Part shown: positions 53,173 through 61,423 of the stretch, one piece after another
How positions within the stretch are numbered: the first letter of the stretch is position 1
How the letters are laid out: each line of letters opens with the position of its first letter
Origin: Mesonia sp. HuA40
GTDB lineage: Bacteria > Bacteroidota > Bacteroidia > Flavobacteriales > Flavobacteriaceae
Length of the DNA: 64,000 nucleotides
Direction of reading: 5' to 3'
NCBI RefSeq assembly: GCF_008017835.1
Contig: NZ_VRLT01000056.1
Coordinates: 1 to 64,000, forward strand
Made by a program: the position numbers and the translations under genes
The notes under the pieces: model-generated
Told to the model about the DNA's origin: nothing
Seen by the model: only the letters and a program-made list of their open reading frames with translations
The model's database searches: none

Positions 53173-54135
53173 ATGAAGAAATTTTTATTTGCATATTCCA
53201 TTGCCGTTGGAGCTTTGGTAAGTTGTGTTCCGGCTAAAAAGTTAGCCGATTTAGAAGAGCAACACAAAGAGCTTAAATTACATGCGCAAGAGCTAGAAGC
53301 AGAAGTAGCCGATTGTGATAAAGCACAGAATAAATTAGAAGAGACACTTGAAGCAGAAAAATCTGCTTTTACAGCATTGAAACAAGAAAAAATGCATTTG
53401 AAAGATGAGTTAGAGGGTAAAACCCGGGCTTTAAGTGAACTGCAGGATTCTTATGATGCTTTAGAATCAAATAGCGCAGCCAATCTAGAAGCAAATTCAA
53501 AAAGGAACAGAGAATTACTTCAAGAGTTAGAGGAGAAAAGAAAACGCATAAATGCAGAGCAACAGCGACTAAGCGATTTAGAACAAAAACTAAGTGAACG
53601 CTCTGGCCGGATTGATGAACTAGAGCAATTGATTGGCGCAAAAGATGCAAAACTTAATGCTTTAAAGACAAGTTTGTCAAAAGCACTTACCAATTTTGAA
53701 GGTAAAGGTTTAAGTGTAGAGCAAAAGAATGGTAAGGTGTATGTACTAATGGAGAATAAATTGCTATTTGCTTCGGGAAGTTGGACAGTGGGTATGCAAG
53801 GGATTCAAGCCGTTAATCAATTGGCCGAAGTATTATCTAAAAATAACGACATCAATGTTCTTATAGAAGGCCATACAGACAACGTTCCTTATTCTGGAAA
53901 TGGTGTATTAAAAGACAATTGGGATTTATCAACCAAACGTGCCACAGCCATTGTGCATTTATTGCAGCGAAACAAAAAGATTAAGCCCAATCGTTTAACA
54001 GCTGCGGGGAGAGGAGAGTTTGCTCCTGTAGCTAGCAATACTTCGCCAGAAGGGCGCGCTAAAAATAGAAGGATTGAGGTTATACTAGCACCTAACTGGG
54101 ATGAATTAAATTCTCTTTTGAGTGTTCAAAATTAA
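53173..54135 (+). CDS. OmpA family lipoprotein with coiled coil
   Basis: A 320-residue lipoprotein-like protein (Cys in GALVSCVPAKKLADL). Residues about 25-165 form a long coiled coil with many Glu/Lys/Leu heptads. The C-terminal 130 residues form an OmpA/peptidoglycan-binding domain: LFASGSWTVGMQGIQAVNQLA, IEGHTDNVPYSG, WDLSTKRATAIVHLL and SPEGRAKNRRIEVI. It should tether the outer membrane to peptidoglycan. The gene follows xth by 2 bp, which couples an envelope protein to a repair enzyme only by operon. Confidence 0.93.
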   Translation: MKKFLFAYSIAVGALVSCVPAKKLADLEEQHKELKLHAQELEAEVADCDKAQNKLEETLEAEKSAFTALKQEKMHLKDELEGKTRALSELQDSYDALESNSAANLEANSKRNRELLQELEEKRKRINAEQQRLSDLEQKLSERSGRIDELEQLIGAKDAKLNALKTSLSKALTNFEGKGLSVEQKNGKVYVLMENKLLFASGSWTVGMQGIQAVNQLAEVLSKNNDINVLIEGHTDNVPYSGNGVLKDNWDLSTKRATAIVHLLQRNKKIKPNRLTAAGRGEFAPVASNTSPEGRAKNRRIEVILAPNWDELNSLLSVQN

Positions 54136-54173
54136 GCTAGCTGTAAACTAATAATCAGTTAGGGGTAACAAAT

Positions 54174-54215
54174 AAAAATGATTTAGAATTTTAAAAGCAA
54201 TTCTAAATCATTTTT
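54174..54215. terminator. Bidirectional intrinsic terminator
   Basis: A perfect 17-bp inverted repeat (AAAAATGATTTAGAATT and its complement) with an 8-nt loop lies between the convergent OmpA and radA genes. Confidence 0.88.
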
Positions 54216-54219
54216 ATTT

Positions 54220-55587
54220 TTAAGCAAAAAGATACTCTATTACCTCCTCAACTTTATTCACAAATAAGATTTTAATACCGTATTTTCCTATACTTATTTT
54301 GCTCTGTCCAGATAGCATTATGCTAGCAAAGCCTAGTTTTTCTGCCTCTAAAACACGTTGTTCGATTTTAGGAACTGGTCTAACTTCTCCTGCAAGTCCC
54401 ACCTCGGCGGCAAAACAAATATCTTTAGCAATAGCTATATCTTCATTAGAAGATAAAATGGCTGCGATCACGGCTAGGTCAATTGCTGTGTCATCAACAT
54501 TAATACCACCAGTGATATTCAAAAACACATCTTTGGCCCCTAATTTAAATCCTGCACGTTTTTCTAGAACTGCCAGTAACATGTTTAGACGTTTGGCATT
54601 ATATCCTGTTGTTGAACGTTGAGGAGTGCCATAAACGGCAGTGCTTACCAACGCTTGTATTTCGATCATAAGTGGGCGTAATCCTTCAAGGGTAGCCGCT
54701 ATAGCGGCGCCACTTAAATCTTCTTGTTTTTTTGAAATAAGAATTTCCGAAGGGTTGTTAACTTCTCTTAAGCCTTCTCCTTGCATTTCATAGATGCCTA
54801 TTTCGTGGGTAGAGCCAAATCTGTTTTTATGTGCTCTCAATATGCGATAGAGGTGATTTCGGTCCCCTTCAAACTGCAAAACAGTATCTACCATGTGCTC
54901 CAATACCTTGGGGCCAGCAATACTTCCTTCTTTGTTAATGTGCCCAATTAATAGTACTGGAGTATGAGTTTCTTTAGCAAATTTTATAAGCTCTGCAGTA
55001 CACTCTCTAATTTGAGAAATACTCCCAGCAGAACTATCAATATAATCAGTTTGTAATGTTTGAATAGAGTCAATAATTAAAATCTCGGGACTCAATTGCT
55101 CAATTTGTCTAAAAATATGTTGTGTTTTGGTTTCTGTAAGAATGTAACAATTCTTGGTGTCGTTTCCAATGCGTTGGGCACGCATTTTTATCTGTTGTAA
55201 GCTTTCTTCTCCAGAAACATATAAGGTTTTGTAGGGTAATTGAAGCGATACTTGTAACAACAAAGTACTTTTCCCTATACCTGGTTCGCCGCCCAATAAG
55301 GTTAAAGAACCAGGTACCAATCCGCCACCAAGCACACGATCTAGTTCTGTATTGTTGGTTTTAAATCGTTTTTGCTTTTCGTATTCAATTTCTTCAATCA
55401 AATGGGGCTTTGAGAGGCGTTTATGAGAGGCGGTTATATCTTTACTTTTCCAATCTTTAGTCTCATTTTTTTCAATGACCTCTTCTACTAGGGTATTCCA
55501 TTGTTTGCAAGATGAGCACTGCCCTTGCCATTTTGCATGCTGTGTGCCGCAATTCTGGCAGTAAAAGGTAGTTTTTATTTTAGCCAT
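54220..55587 (-). CDS. radA: DNA repair protein RadA
   Basis: A 455-residue RecA-like ATPase that processes recombination intermediates. The zinc finger is Cys10, Cys13, Cys24, Cys27 (CQNCGTQHAKWQGQCSSC). Walker A GEPGIGKST is at 100-108. The RadA-specific KNRFG motif is in AHKNRFGSTHE, and Walker B is in EILIIDSIQT. The C-terminal 150 residues form a Lon-protease-like domain without its active site (LNITGGINVDDTAIDLAVIAAILSS, GEVGLAGEVRPV-like). It is the last gene of the panC-to-radA minus-strand cluster. Confidence 0.96.
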   Translation of the reverse strand: MAKIKTTFYCQNCGTQHAKWQGQCSSCKQWNTLVEEVIEKNETKDWKSKDITASHKRLSKPHLIEEIEYEKQKRFKTNNTELDRVLGGGLVPGSLTLLGGEPGIGKSTLLLQVSLQLPYKTLYVSGEESLQQIKMRAQRIGNDTKNCYILTETKTQHIFRQIEQLSPEILIIDSIQTLQTDYIDSSAGSISQIRECTAELIKFAKETHTPVLLIGHINKEGSIAGPKVLEHMVDTVLQFEGDRNHLYRILRAHKNRFGSTHEIGIYEMQGEGLREVNNPSEILISKKQEDLSGAAIAATLEGLRPLMIEIQALVSTAVYGTPQRSTTGYNAKRLNMLLAVLEKRAGFKLGAKDVFLNITGGINVDDTAIDLAVIAAILSSNEDIAIAKDICFAAEVGLAGEVRPVPKIEQRVLEAEKLGFASIMLSGQSKISIGKYGIKILFVNKVEEVIEYLFA

Positions 55588-55602
55588 TATTTTTGGTAAC
55601 GT

Positions 55603-56751
55603 TTACAACCCAAAATCTTTTTTCAAGGTATTTATTTTTTCTAAAATTAGGTCTTTATTAATGAAAGCGACCTCTTCTTTCCCAAAAGCGACTTGATATT
55701 TCCGTAAGGCTTTTTTTGGCTTTCCACTTGTTTCATAATAGCGAGCCTCAAAATAATCACCCAGCATGGTTTTTTCGTGTGCTTTTGAAGCTAACTTGCT
55801 TAATTCTTTATATTCATCATATTTTTCATTTACTTCAATAGCTTTGGCAATCATTACAAAATCGCTTACGCGGATTTTTATAGCTAAACCATATTGATTT
55901 TCTATGGTTTTATATTTCTCGATTAAATGATCAACCAGTGCATTCGTTTCAAGAAGTATTTCATAATCTTTTGCAGAATAAGCTCTAAAGACCGAAAATA
56001 TCTGTTCTAAAGCACTGGGGATAGCTTTTCCTACTAGGGTGTAATGTGTAGCGTTCTCGATGTTGTCAAAATAATAAAACAACTTTTGGTTTTCTAGTGT
56101 TCGTAAACGCTTGTCGGTGGCTAGAATTGTTTCGTGAAGGGCAGGGATGTCATTGCTACCCGTGGCTATGTAATACCATATTTTTTGGTCAATAGCTTTT
56201 AATTGGGTAGCAAGATTGTTAGATACAGGTCTTAGGTAATCTGGACTCAAGTTGATGTAGGCATCAAATATCGATTTGTCTTTAAAAAGATAATAATTCA
56301 TGAAATTAGCGGTTCTGTTTTGCCCAATAATCATTTTAAAGGGAGCAATTCTATAATTTTTTTCGAGTAACGGAAGCAATTCCATTCCTAAAAATTCAAA
56401 AAACAGAGCGCCCTCGTCGGCTGGTAAGAGTGTTTCAAAATCTACCTTGGTATCGTTTTCTCTGCTGCCTATTTGATTTACACCCACCACTATCGCCTCA
56501 GGGATATCCTCCCAATAGCTGTAATAATCTATGTTGCCTGCAACTGGTTCAAAAAGATAGTCGCCATCAAGTACCACCACAAGGGGGTATTTTTTGTCTG
56601 TATTCTTATTATAATTCCGGGGGAGTTGAATTTTGAGTTCGCGTTCTACCTGTAATTTTTCAGATTTTATAATCTTGTAGGTAACTTGCGCTGATATAAA
56701 AAATGGAGAAATAAGGATTGATAAAATAACGATAAAATGCATCCTTTTCAT
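55603..56751 (-). CDS. Exported esterase-like (alpha/beta hydrolase fold) protein, nucleophile Ser not evident
   Basis: A 382-residue protein with a signal peptide ending FISAQ. Residues about 25-270 match the putative esterase/antigen 85 fold (IQLPRNYN, KKYPLVVVLDGDYLF, DIPEAIVVGVNQIGSREND, ELLPLLEKNYRI). Where the family has GHSMGG, this protein has MIIGQNRTANF, so the nucleophile position is Asn instead of Ser. A His in ENATHYTLVGKAIP is retained. It could be a binding protein or an atypical hydrolase. A helical C-terminal region (about 270-382) with tetratricopeptide-like helices follows. It lies between the flippase gene and radA. Confidence 0.75.
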   Translation of the reverse strand: MKRMHFIVILSILISPFFISAQVTYKIIKSEKLQVERELKIQLPRNYNKNTDKKYPLVVVLDGDYLFEPVAGNIDYYSYWEDIPEAIVVGVNQIGSRENDTKVDFETLLPADEGALFFEFLGMELLPLLEKNYRIAPFKMIIGQNRTANFMNYYLFKDKSIFDAYINLSPDYLRPVSNNLATQLKAIDQKIWYYIATGSNDIPALHETILATDKRLRTLENQKLFYYFDNIENATHYTLVGKAIPSALEQIFSVFRAYSAKDYEILLETNALVDHLIEKYKTIENQYGLAIKIRVSDFVMIAKAIEVNEKYDEYKELSKLASKAHEKTMLGDYFEARYYETSGKPKKALRKYQVAFGKEEVAFINKDLILEKINTLKKDFGL

Positions 56752-56793
56752 ATGAGCGGTTTCTAGTTGATTAACTGCTGGAAGATAAAAAAT

Positions 56794-57762
56794 TTAATTC
56801 TTATTCTGAAATATAGGCAATAAAAATAAAGAAAGGCTTCCTAAAATGATATTTACTAAGGTTTGGGAGCCCCATAATACCCAACCGAAGGCTTCGCCAG
56901 TTTCTCTAGGTATGCCATATAAAAACATCGCACTACCTATGGCAATGGGGTATATGCCTATTCCGCCGTTGGAGAGCGTAATGGCAAAACTACCCACTAC
57001 GAAGGCTAGCATAATTACATTGGCAGGAATATCTTCGGCACCATAAATGGCATATTTCATTACAAAAAACATGCTTATATACATAGCCCATATAAAAATA
57101 GTATGAAAAAGAAACCACCCTCGTTTTTCCATTCTTAAGATGCTTTTCATCCCAAGCAAAATGCCTTGGCCAAAATCTCGTAATTTACTTAGCCATTTAT
57201 TTTTAGTTCGTTTAATAATCCGTAAAAACAAGACACCTCCACTTATTAAAATGGCAAGGGCCAATAATCCTATAAAAGGGTTGATTTCAAATCGGTTAAA
57301 AAGAAATATAAGTTGTTCGCTCTGCAAAAAGAAGGTAAAACTTACCACTAAAAAAAGCATAATTAAATCGGCTACCCGCTCAGAAATAATGGTGCCTAGA
57401 CTGGTTTCAAAAGGTATTTTTTTGTAGCTGGCAACGGTAGCGGCCCGTAGTACTTCTCCCGAACGAGGAACGCCAAGATTTGCCAAGTAACCACTCATTA
57501 CAGCCGGGAAACTAAGTTTAAAAGGTAATTTGTGGCCTAAAGGTTCTATTAAAAATTTCCAACGGTAGGCACGGGAAGCGTGGGAAAGCACACCAAAACT
57601 TACCGATAATAAGACATAGCCTATTTTCGCTTCAAGAATATTCTCATACAAAGCTTGACGTTCTTGTGGGGTGGAGTGTAAATAAGACAAATAAACAAAA
57701 AATACTCCCAAAAATAATGGGAGTATCGTCTTAAGGTATTTTAAATATTTCTTGCGAGGCAT
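56794..57762 (-). CDS. Lysylphosphatidylglycerol synthase TM-region / UPF0104 family flippase-like protein
   Basis: A 322-residue polytopic membrane protein with about eight helices. The family segments SHASRAYRWKFLIEPLGHKL, YLANLGVPRSGEVLRAATVASY, GTIISERVADLIMLF and the late NGGIGIYPIAIGSAMFLYGIP are typical of the AglD/MprF transmembrane-region family (UPF0104). It has no aminoacyl transferase domain, so the role is more likely lipid or glycolipid transport than lysyl-PG synthesis. It lies 5 bp after panD in the same operon. Confidence 0.85.
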   Translation of the reverse strand: MPRKKYLKYLKTILPLFLGVFFVYLSYLHSTPQERQALYENILEAKIGYVLLSVSFGVLSHASRAYRWKFLIEPLGHKLPFKLSFPAVMSGYLANLGVPRSGEVLRAATVASYKKIPFETSLGTIISERVADLIMLFLVVSFTFFLQSEQLIFLFNRFEINPFIGLLALAILISGGVLFLRIIKRTKNKWLSKLRDFGQGILLGMKSILRMEKRGWFLFHTIFIWAMYISMFFVMKYAIYGAEDIPANVIMLAFVVGSFAITLSNGGIGIYPIAIGSAMFLYGIPRETGEAFGWVLWGSQTLVNIILGSLSLFLLPIFQNKN

Positions 57763-57767
57763 CTGCT

Positions 57768-58118
57768 TTATTCTAATAAATTATTTTCTTCATTAGGGAA
57801 TAATATAGCGGGTTTAAAGTTTTTAGCTTCCTCGATATCCATTATGGCGTAGGTGATTAAGATAAGTACATCTCCTTTAGCCACTTTTCTCGCAGCCGCG
57901 CCATTAAGGCATATTTCACCAGAATTTCTTGGTCCAGGAATTGCATAGGTCTCAAGGCGTTCGCCATTGTTATTATTAACTATTTGCACCTTCTCACCCT
58001 CTACAATATTTGCAGCGTCCATTAGGTCTTCATCGATAGTAATACTACCTATATAATTTAAATCGGCCCCCGTAACTTTTACGCGGTGAATTTTTGATTT
58101 TACAACGTGAATTTGCAT
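57768..58118 (-). CDS. panD: Aspartate 1-decarboxylase
   Basis: A 116-residue pyruvoyl enzyme making beta-alanine from aspartate. The self-processing site Gly24-Ser25 is in [12 protein letters not shown], and Lys9-region [13 protein letters not shown] is typical. Tyr58-equivalent and Asn72 motifs ([17 protein letters not shown]) are present. Beta-alanine feeds PanC encoded next to it (12 bp). Length is normal. Confidence 0.96.
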   Translation of the reverse strand: MQIHVVKSKIHRVKVTGADLNYIGSITIDEDLMDAANIVEGEKVQIVNNNNGERLETYAIPGPRNSGEICLNGAAARKVAKGDVLILITYAIMDIEEAKNFKPAILFPNEENNLLE

Positions 58119-58130
58119 CTTTAAGTTGAT

Positions 58131-58979
58131 TTAATTTAATGCTATATTATCTATTAATCGCACCTCTCCAGCATAAGCCGCTATAAATGCGCGGTATTTA
58201 ATTTTGGCTTCTATCTTTGTTGCAGGCTCCAGGGTTGCTGCGTTTGCAATAATGAAATACTCCAATTCTAAAATAGCTGAGTTTTTAAACTCTTTTTCAA
58301 TATCGGCACTTAGTTCTATAACAGATTTTGTGCCAAACTTTTGCTTTACTCCTTGCAAACTCTGAAAAATAAGGCTTGCCCTTTCGCGTTGCTCGGTTGT
58401 AAGCAATTCATTTCGGGAACTTCTAGCCAAGCCGTTTTTTTCGCGGCTTATAGCGCATGGAATAATAGTGACTGGTAATTTTTCAATTTCGACCAATTTT
58501 TTGATGATCAAGAGTTGTTGGTAGTCTTTCTCGCCAAAAAACGCATAATCTGGCTGTACTAGGCGAAGTAATTTGTTCACAATAGTTCCCACCCCGTCAA
58601 AATGCCCTTGCCTAAACTGACCTTCCATATAGTTGGCTAAAGGACCAAATTCATACGGGTGTGCTTGCAGTTTTTCGCTATACATAGTTTGTTCAGATGG
58701 TGCAAATAGTATGCAATCTGGATAATGCTTAGCCAGTAACTCGCTGTCTTTCTTTAAGGTACGTGGGTAGTTGGCTAAGTCATTTTGATTATTAAACTGA
58801 GTAGGGTTTACAAATATGCTAATCACAACAACATCAGTTGTGGTGTATGCTTTTTCTACCAATGATAAATGCCCGGCATGTAAAGCTCCCATAGTAGGTA
58901 CTAGCCCAATCTTCTTACCTGCTTTACGCTTGGCAGAAAGCTGGTTTTCTAATGATTCTCTCTCGTGTATTATGTGCAC
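58131..58979 (-). CDS. panC: Pantothenate synthetase
   Basis: A 282-residue PanC, condensing pantoate and beta-alanine with ATP to pantothenate. Motifs are GLVPTMGALHAGHLSLVE with the HxGH nucleotide site, ISIFVNPTQF, YPRTLKKD, FGEKDYQQL and the C-terminal KMSKS-type loop equivalent near ISREKNGLARSSRN. It is the first gene of the panC-panD-flippase-esterase-radA cluster. A -7 box TAATTTTG (minus strand 59007-59000) lies 20 nt upstream. Confidence 0.96.
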   Translation of the reverse strand: MHIIHERESLENQLSAKRKAGKKIGLVPTMGALHAGHLSLVEKAYTTTDVVVISIFVNPTQFNNQNDLANYPRTLKKDSELLAKHYPDCILFAPSEQTMYSEKLQAHPYEFGPLANYMEGQFRQGHFDGVGTIVNKLLRLVQPDYAFFGEKDYQQLLIIKKLVEIEKLPVTIIPCAISREKNGLARSSRNELLTTEQRERASLIFQSLQGVKQKFGTKSVIELSADIEKEFKNSAILELEYFIIANAATLEPATKIEAKIKYRAFIAAYAGEVRLIDNIALN

Positions 58980-58999
58980 GTTAATTTTTTTAACTCGTG

Positions 59000-59007
59000 C
59001 AAAATTA
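59000..59007 (-). promoter_or_regulatory. panC -7 promoter box TAATTTTG
   Basis: A perfect TAnnTTTG match on the minus strand, 20 nt before ATG 58979. It is divergent from the box at 59039. Confidence 0.5.
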
Positions 59008-59038
59008 ATATATTACTGGTAAACTGCATAAATTTTTG

Positions 59039-59046
59039 TAATTTTG
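59039..59046 (+). promoter_or_regulatory. -7 promoter box TAATTTTG of the GT5-like gene
   Basis: A perfect TAnnTTTG match on the plus strand, 44 nt before ATG 59091. It lies about 31 bp from the divergent panC box. Confidence 0.5.
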
Positions 59047-59090
59047 CCTGTTTTTTGTCGTTAACAGTAATTTCCAATTCTAAATTATTT

Positions 59091-59915
59091 ATGAAAGATA
59101 AACGAATTTTGTATGTGTCTTCAGAGGTAATCCCATACCTTCCAGAAACAGAAATATCATCTATGTCTTTTGAAGTTCCTCGCATGGTGAATAACCAGGG
59201 AGGGCAAATACGAATTTTTATGCCAAGATTTGGTAATATAAATGAGAGAAGACATCAGTTGCACGAGGTTATTCGCTTATCGGGAATGAATCTTGTGATA
59301 AATGATTTAGATATGCCGCTTATTATAAAAGTAGCTTCGGTACCTAAAGAAAGGATGCAAGTTTACTTTATAGATAATGAGGATTATTTTAAACGTAAAG
59401 CCACTTTAACCGATGAAGACGGCCAGTTATATGATGATAACGATGAGCGCGCTATTTTCTTTGCAAAGGGAGTTATAGAAACCGTTAAAAAACTAAATTG
59501 GGCGCCAGATATTATTCATGTACACGGATGGCTAGCCTCGCTTTTACCCCTTTATTTAAGAAATTATTACGGAAATGAACCTTTATTTGCCGAATCAAAA
59601 ATTGTAACGTCTATTTATAATAAAGGTTTTGAAGGTGAGTTAGATAGTGAAATGCAAACCAAGGTGCTTTTTGATGGACTAGAAGATGATGTGGTAACCC
59701 CATTGCAGCAACCAGATTATGCTGCATTAATGAAAGTGGCAATTGATAATTCAGATGCATTAATTAAAGGAAGTGCAGAATTGCCAGATGGAGTTTTGCA
59801 ACATATAGAAAATGCTGACGTACCTGTATTAGAATACAAGTCGAAGGAAGAATTTTCTCAAGCTTATCAAGATTTTTATCTGCACGATGTCTTGGGAGAG
59901 GAAAAAGAAGATTAA
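59091..59915 (+). CDS. Glycogen/starch synthase-like protein, N-terminal GT5 domain only
   Basis: A 274-residue protein resembling the N-terminal catalytic half of GT5 glycogen synthases: KRILYVSSEVIPYLPETEISSM, EVPRMVNNQGGQIRIFMPRFGNINERR, YFIDNEDYFKRKATLTDEDGQLYDDNDERAIFF and DIIHVHGWLASLLPLY. The C-terminal GT1-like half, which holds the nucleotide-sugar site, is absent, so it is unlikely to be a normal glycogen synthase. Such short versions are conserved in Bacteroidota. I start it at ATG 59091. The longer in-frame opening upstream overlaps panC and crosses the -7 box. It is the first gene of a three-gene operon with DUF4270 and glmS. Confidence 0.85.
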   Translation: MKDKRILYVSSEVIPYLPETEISSMSFEVPRMVNNQGGQIRIFMPRFGNINERRHQLHEVIRLSGMNLVINDLDMPLIIKVASVPKERMQVYFIDNEDYFKRKATLTDEDGQLYDDNDERAIFFAKGVIETVKKLNWAPDIIHVHGWLASLLPLYLRNYYGNEPLFAESKIVTSIYNKGFEGELDSEMQTKVLFDGLEDDVVTPLQQPDYAALMKVAIDNSDALIKGSAELPDGVLQHIENADVPVLEYKSKEEFSQAYQDFYLHDVLGEEKED

Positions 59916-59918
59916 TAT

Positions 59919-61421
59919 ATGAATTTTATCCGAATAGTTTTAAGTGCAATTGTATTAAGTCTAGTCTTTGTTTCTTGCGAAGATGATTTGACTCAAACAG
60001 GAAGCGGTCTGGTTGGTGAGACCAATTTTAATGCACAAAAGTACAACTTAGTCTCGCTGACGGCAAAAACTGAACCTATTAAAAAAGTTCAAACCAATGC
60101 CTTATCTAGTTATGCACTAGGATTTAATCAAGATCCTGTTTATGGTGAAACCTCGGCAAATATTTTAAGTCAGCTTCGTTTAAGTTTTCCAAACCCTCAA
60201 TTCAATGGCAATCCTGTAGTTGATAGTGTGGTAATGTTGGTGCCTTATTTTAGCCGAATTGAGTCAAGAGAAGGAGAGAATGTTACCTATGCATTAGATT
60301 CCCTTTACGGAAATGATTCGTACACACTTGAAATTTATCGTTCGAATTATTTTTTAAGAGATCTAGATCCAACAGAAAACTATGAGACTCAGAAGTATTA
60401 TAGTGACCAGCAAAGTTTATTTGAAAGCAATTTAGAAGGTACGCCAATTCATATTGAAAATAATTTCAGCCCTTCAGCAAGCGCTGTAAGTGTGGTTGAT
60501 TTTGAGTCGGGTAAATTAGATACGCTATCTAAAAGCCCTAGAATGAAACTAAAGTTGCCTGCTGCTTATTTTCAACAGCATGTAATCAATAAAGCAGGCA
60601 GCGATGCTTTGCTAAGTAATGAAAATTTTAAAAATCATTTTAGAGGGCTTTATTTTAAAGTTAAGAATAATTCGGGTACGCCCTCACAAGCATACACCTT
60701 ATTAAACTTGAGGTCTGATGAGGCCGAGATTTTAATCTATTATCATATTCCTGCTACTGGGGTAGATGAAGAAGATGAAACCGGAATTTACCGATTGAAA
60801 TTTGGCGGTCAAATGGTGAATGTTTTTGATACGCAAAATCAAAATATCCCAACTGGGCAAGACCTTTATATTAAAGGAGGTGCTGGTTCAATGGCGGTTA
60901 TAGATTTATTTACCGAAGAGGGCGAGTTAGAAGATTTGAGAGCAAATAATTGGTTAATAAATGAGGCTAATCTTACTTTTTACGTGAATGAATCGGCTTT
61001 AGCTGGAGGGGAAAAACAACCCAATCGCTTATTTATATATGATTTAACCAATGGTGCCACCTTGGCGGATTACACTTTAGATATAACCGCTAATGATAAT
61101 AATCCGAATATATCAAGGCTGAACCATTTGCAACCGCTTACTACCGAAGATGGTGTTTCTTTTTATAAACTTAGAATTACGAATTATATAGGAGATTTGT
61201 TAAACCCGGAAAGCGAGCGTACTAGTTCTAAATTAGGAGTAGTATTATCTAATAATGTTAATGTATTTAATCCGGTAACGGTAGATTTGCCTAATGAGTC
61301 TGAACTTAAGCGGATTCCCTCGCCAATGGTATTGAACCCTTATAGCACTGTATTGTATGGTGTTCAAGCTCCAGAAGGCAAAGAATTGAAATTAGAAATT
61401 TTTTATACACAACCAGATTAA
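59919..61421 (+). CDS. DUF4270 domain lipoprotein
   Basis: A 500-residue lipoprotein (Cys in LVFVSCEDDLTQTG) matching the Bacteroidota DUF4270 family. The pattern includes GSGLVGETNFNAQKYNLVSLTAKT, SYALGFNQDPVYGETSANILSQLRLSF, and PVVDSVVMLVPYF near the N-terminus, with further beta-rich segments and a conserved LINEANLTFYVNESALAG toward the C-terminus. The function is unknown. It lies 3 bp after the GT5-like gene and 2 bp before glmS, a tight operon linking it to amino-sugar synthesis. Confidence 0.9.
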   Translation: MNFIRIVLSAIVLSLVFVSCEDDLTQTGSGLVGETNFNAQKYNLVSLTAKTEPIKKVQTNALSSYALGFNQDPVYGETSANILSQLRLSFPNPQFNGNPVVDSVVMLVPYFSRIESREGENVTYALDSLYGNDSYTLEIYRSNYFLRDLDPTENYETQKYYSDQQSLFESNLEGTPIHIENNFSPSASAVSVVDFESGKLDTLSKSPRMKLKLPAAYFQQHVINKAGSDALLSNENFKNHFRGLYFKVKNNSGTPSQAYTLLNLRSDEAEILIYYHIPATGVDEEDETGIYRLKFGGQMVNVFDTQNQNIPTGQDLYIKGGAGSMAVIDLFTEEGELEDLRANNWLINEANLTFYVNESALAGGEKQPNRLFIYDLTNGATLADYTLDITANDNNPNISRLNHLQPLTTEDGVSFYKLRITNYIGDLLNPESERTSSKLGVVLSNNVNVFNPVTVDLPNESELKRIPSPMVLNPYSTVLYGVQAPEGKELKLEIFYTQPD

Positions 61422-61423
61422 TT

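Noticed and set aside
58965-59090. Longer N-terminus for the GT5-like protein
   Set aside because: It would overlap panC on the other strand and span the promoter boxes, and the added residues lack family similarity.
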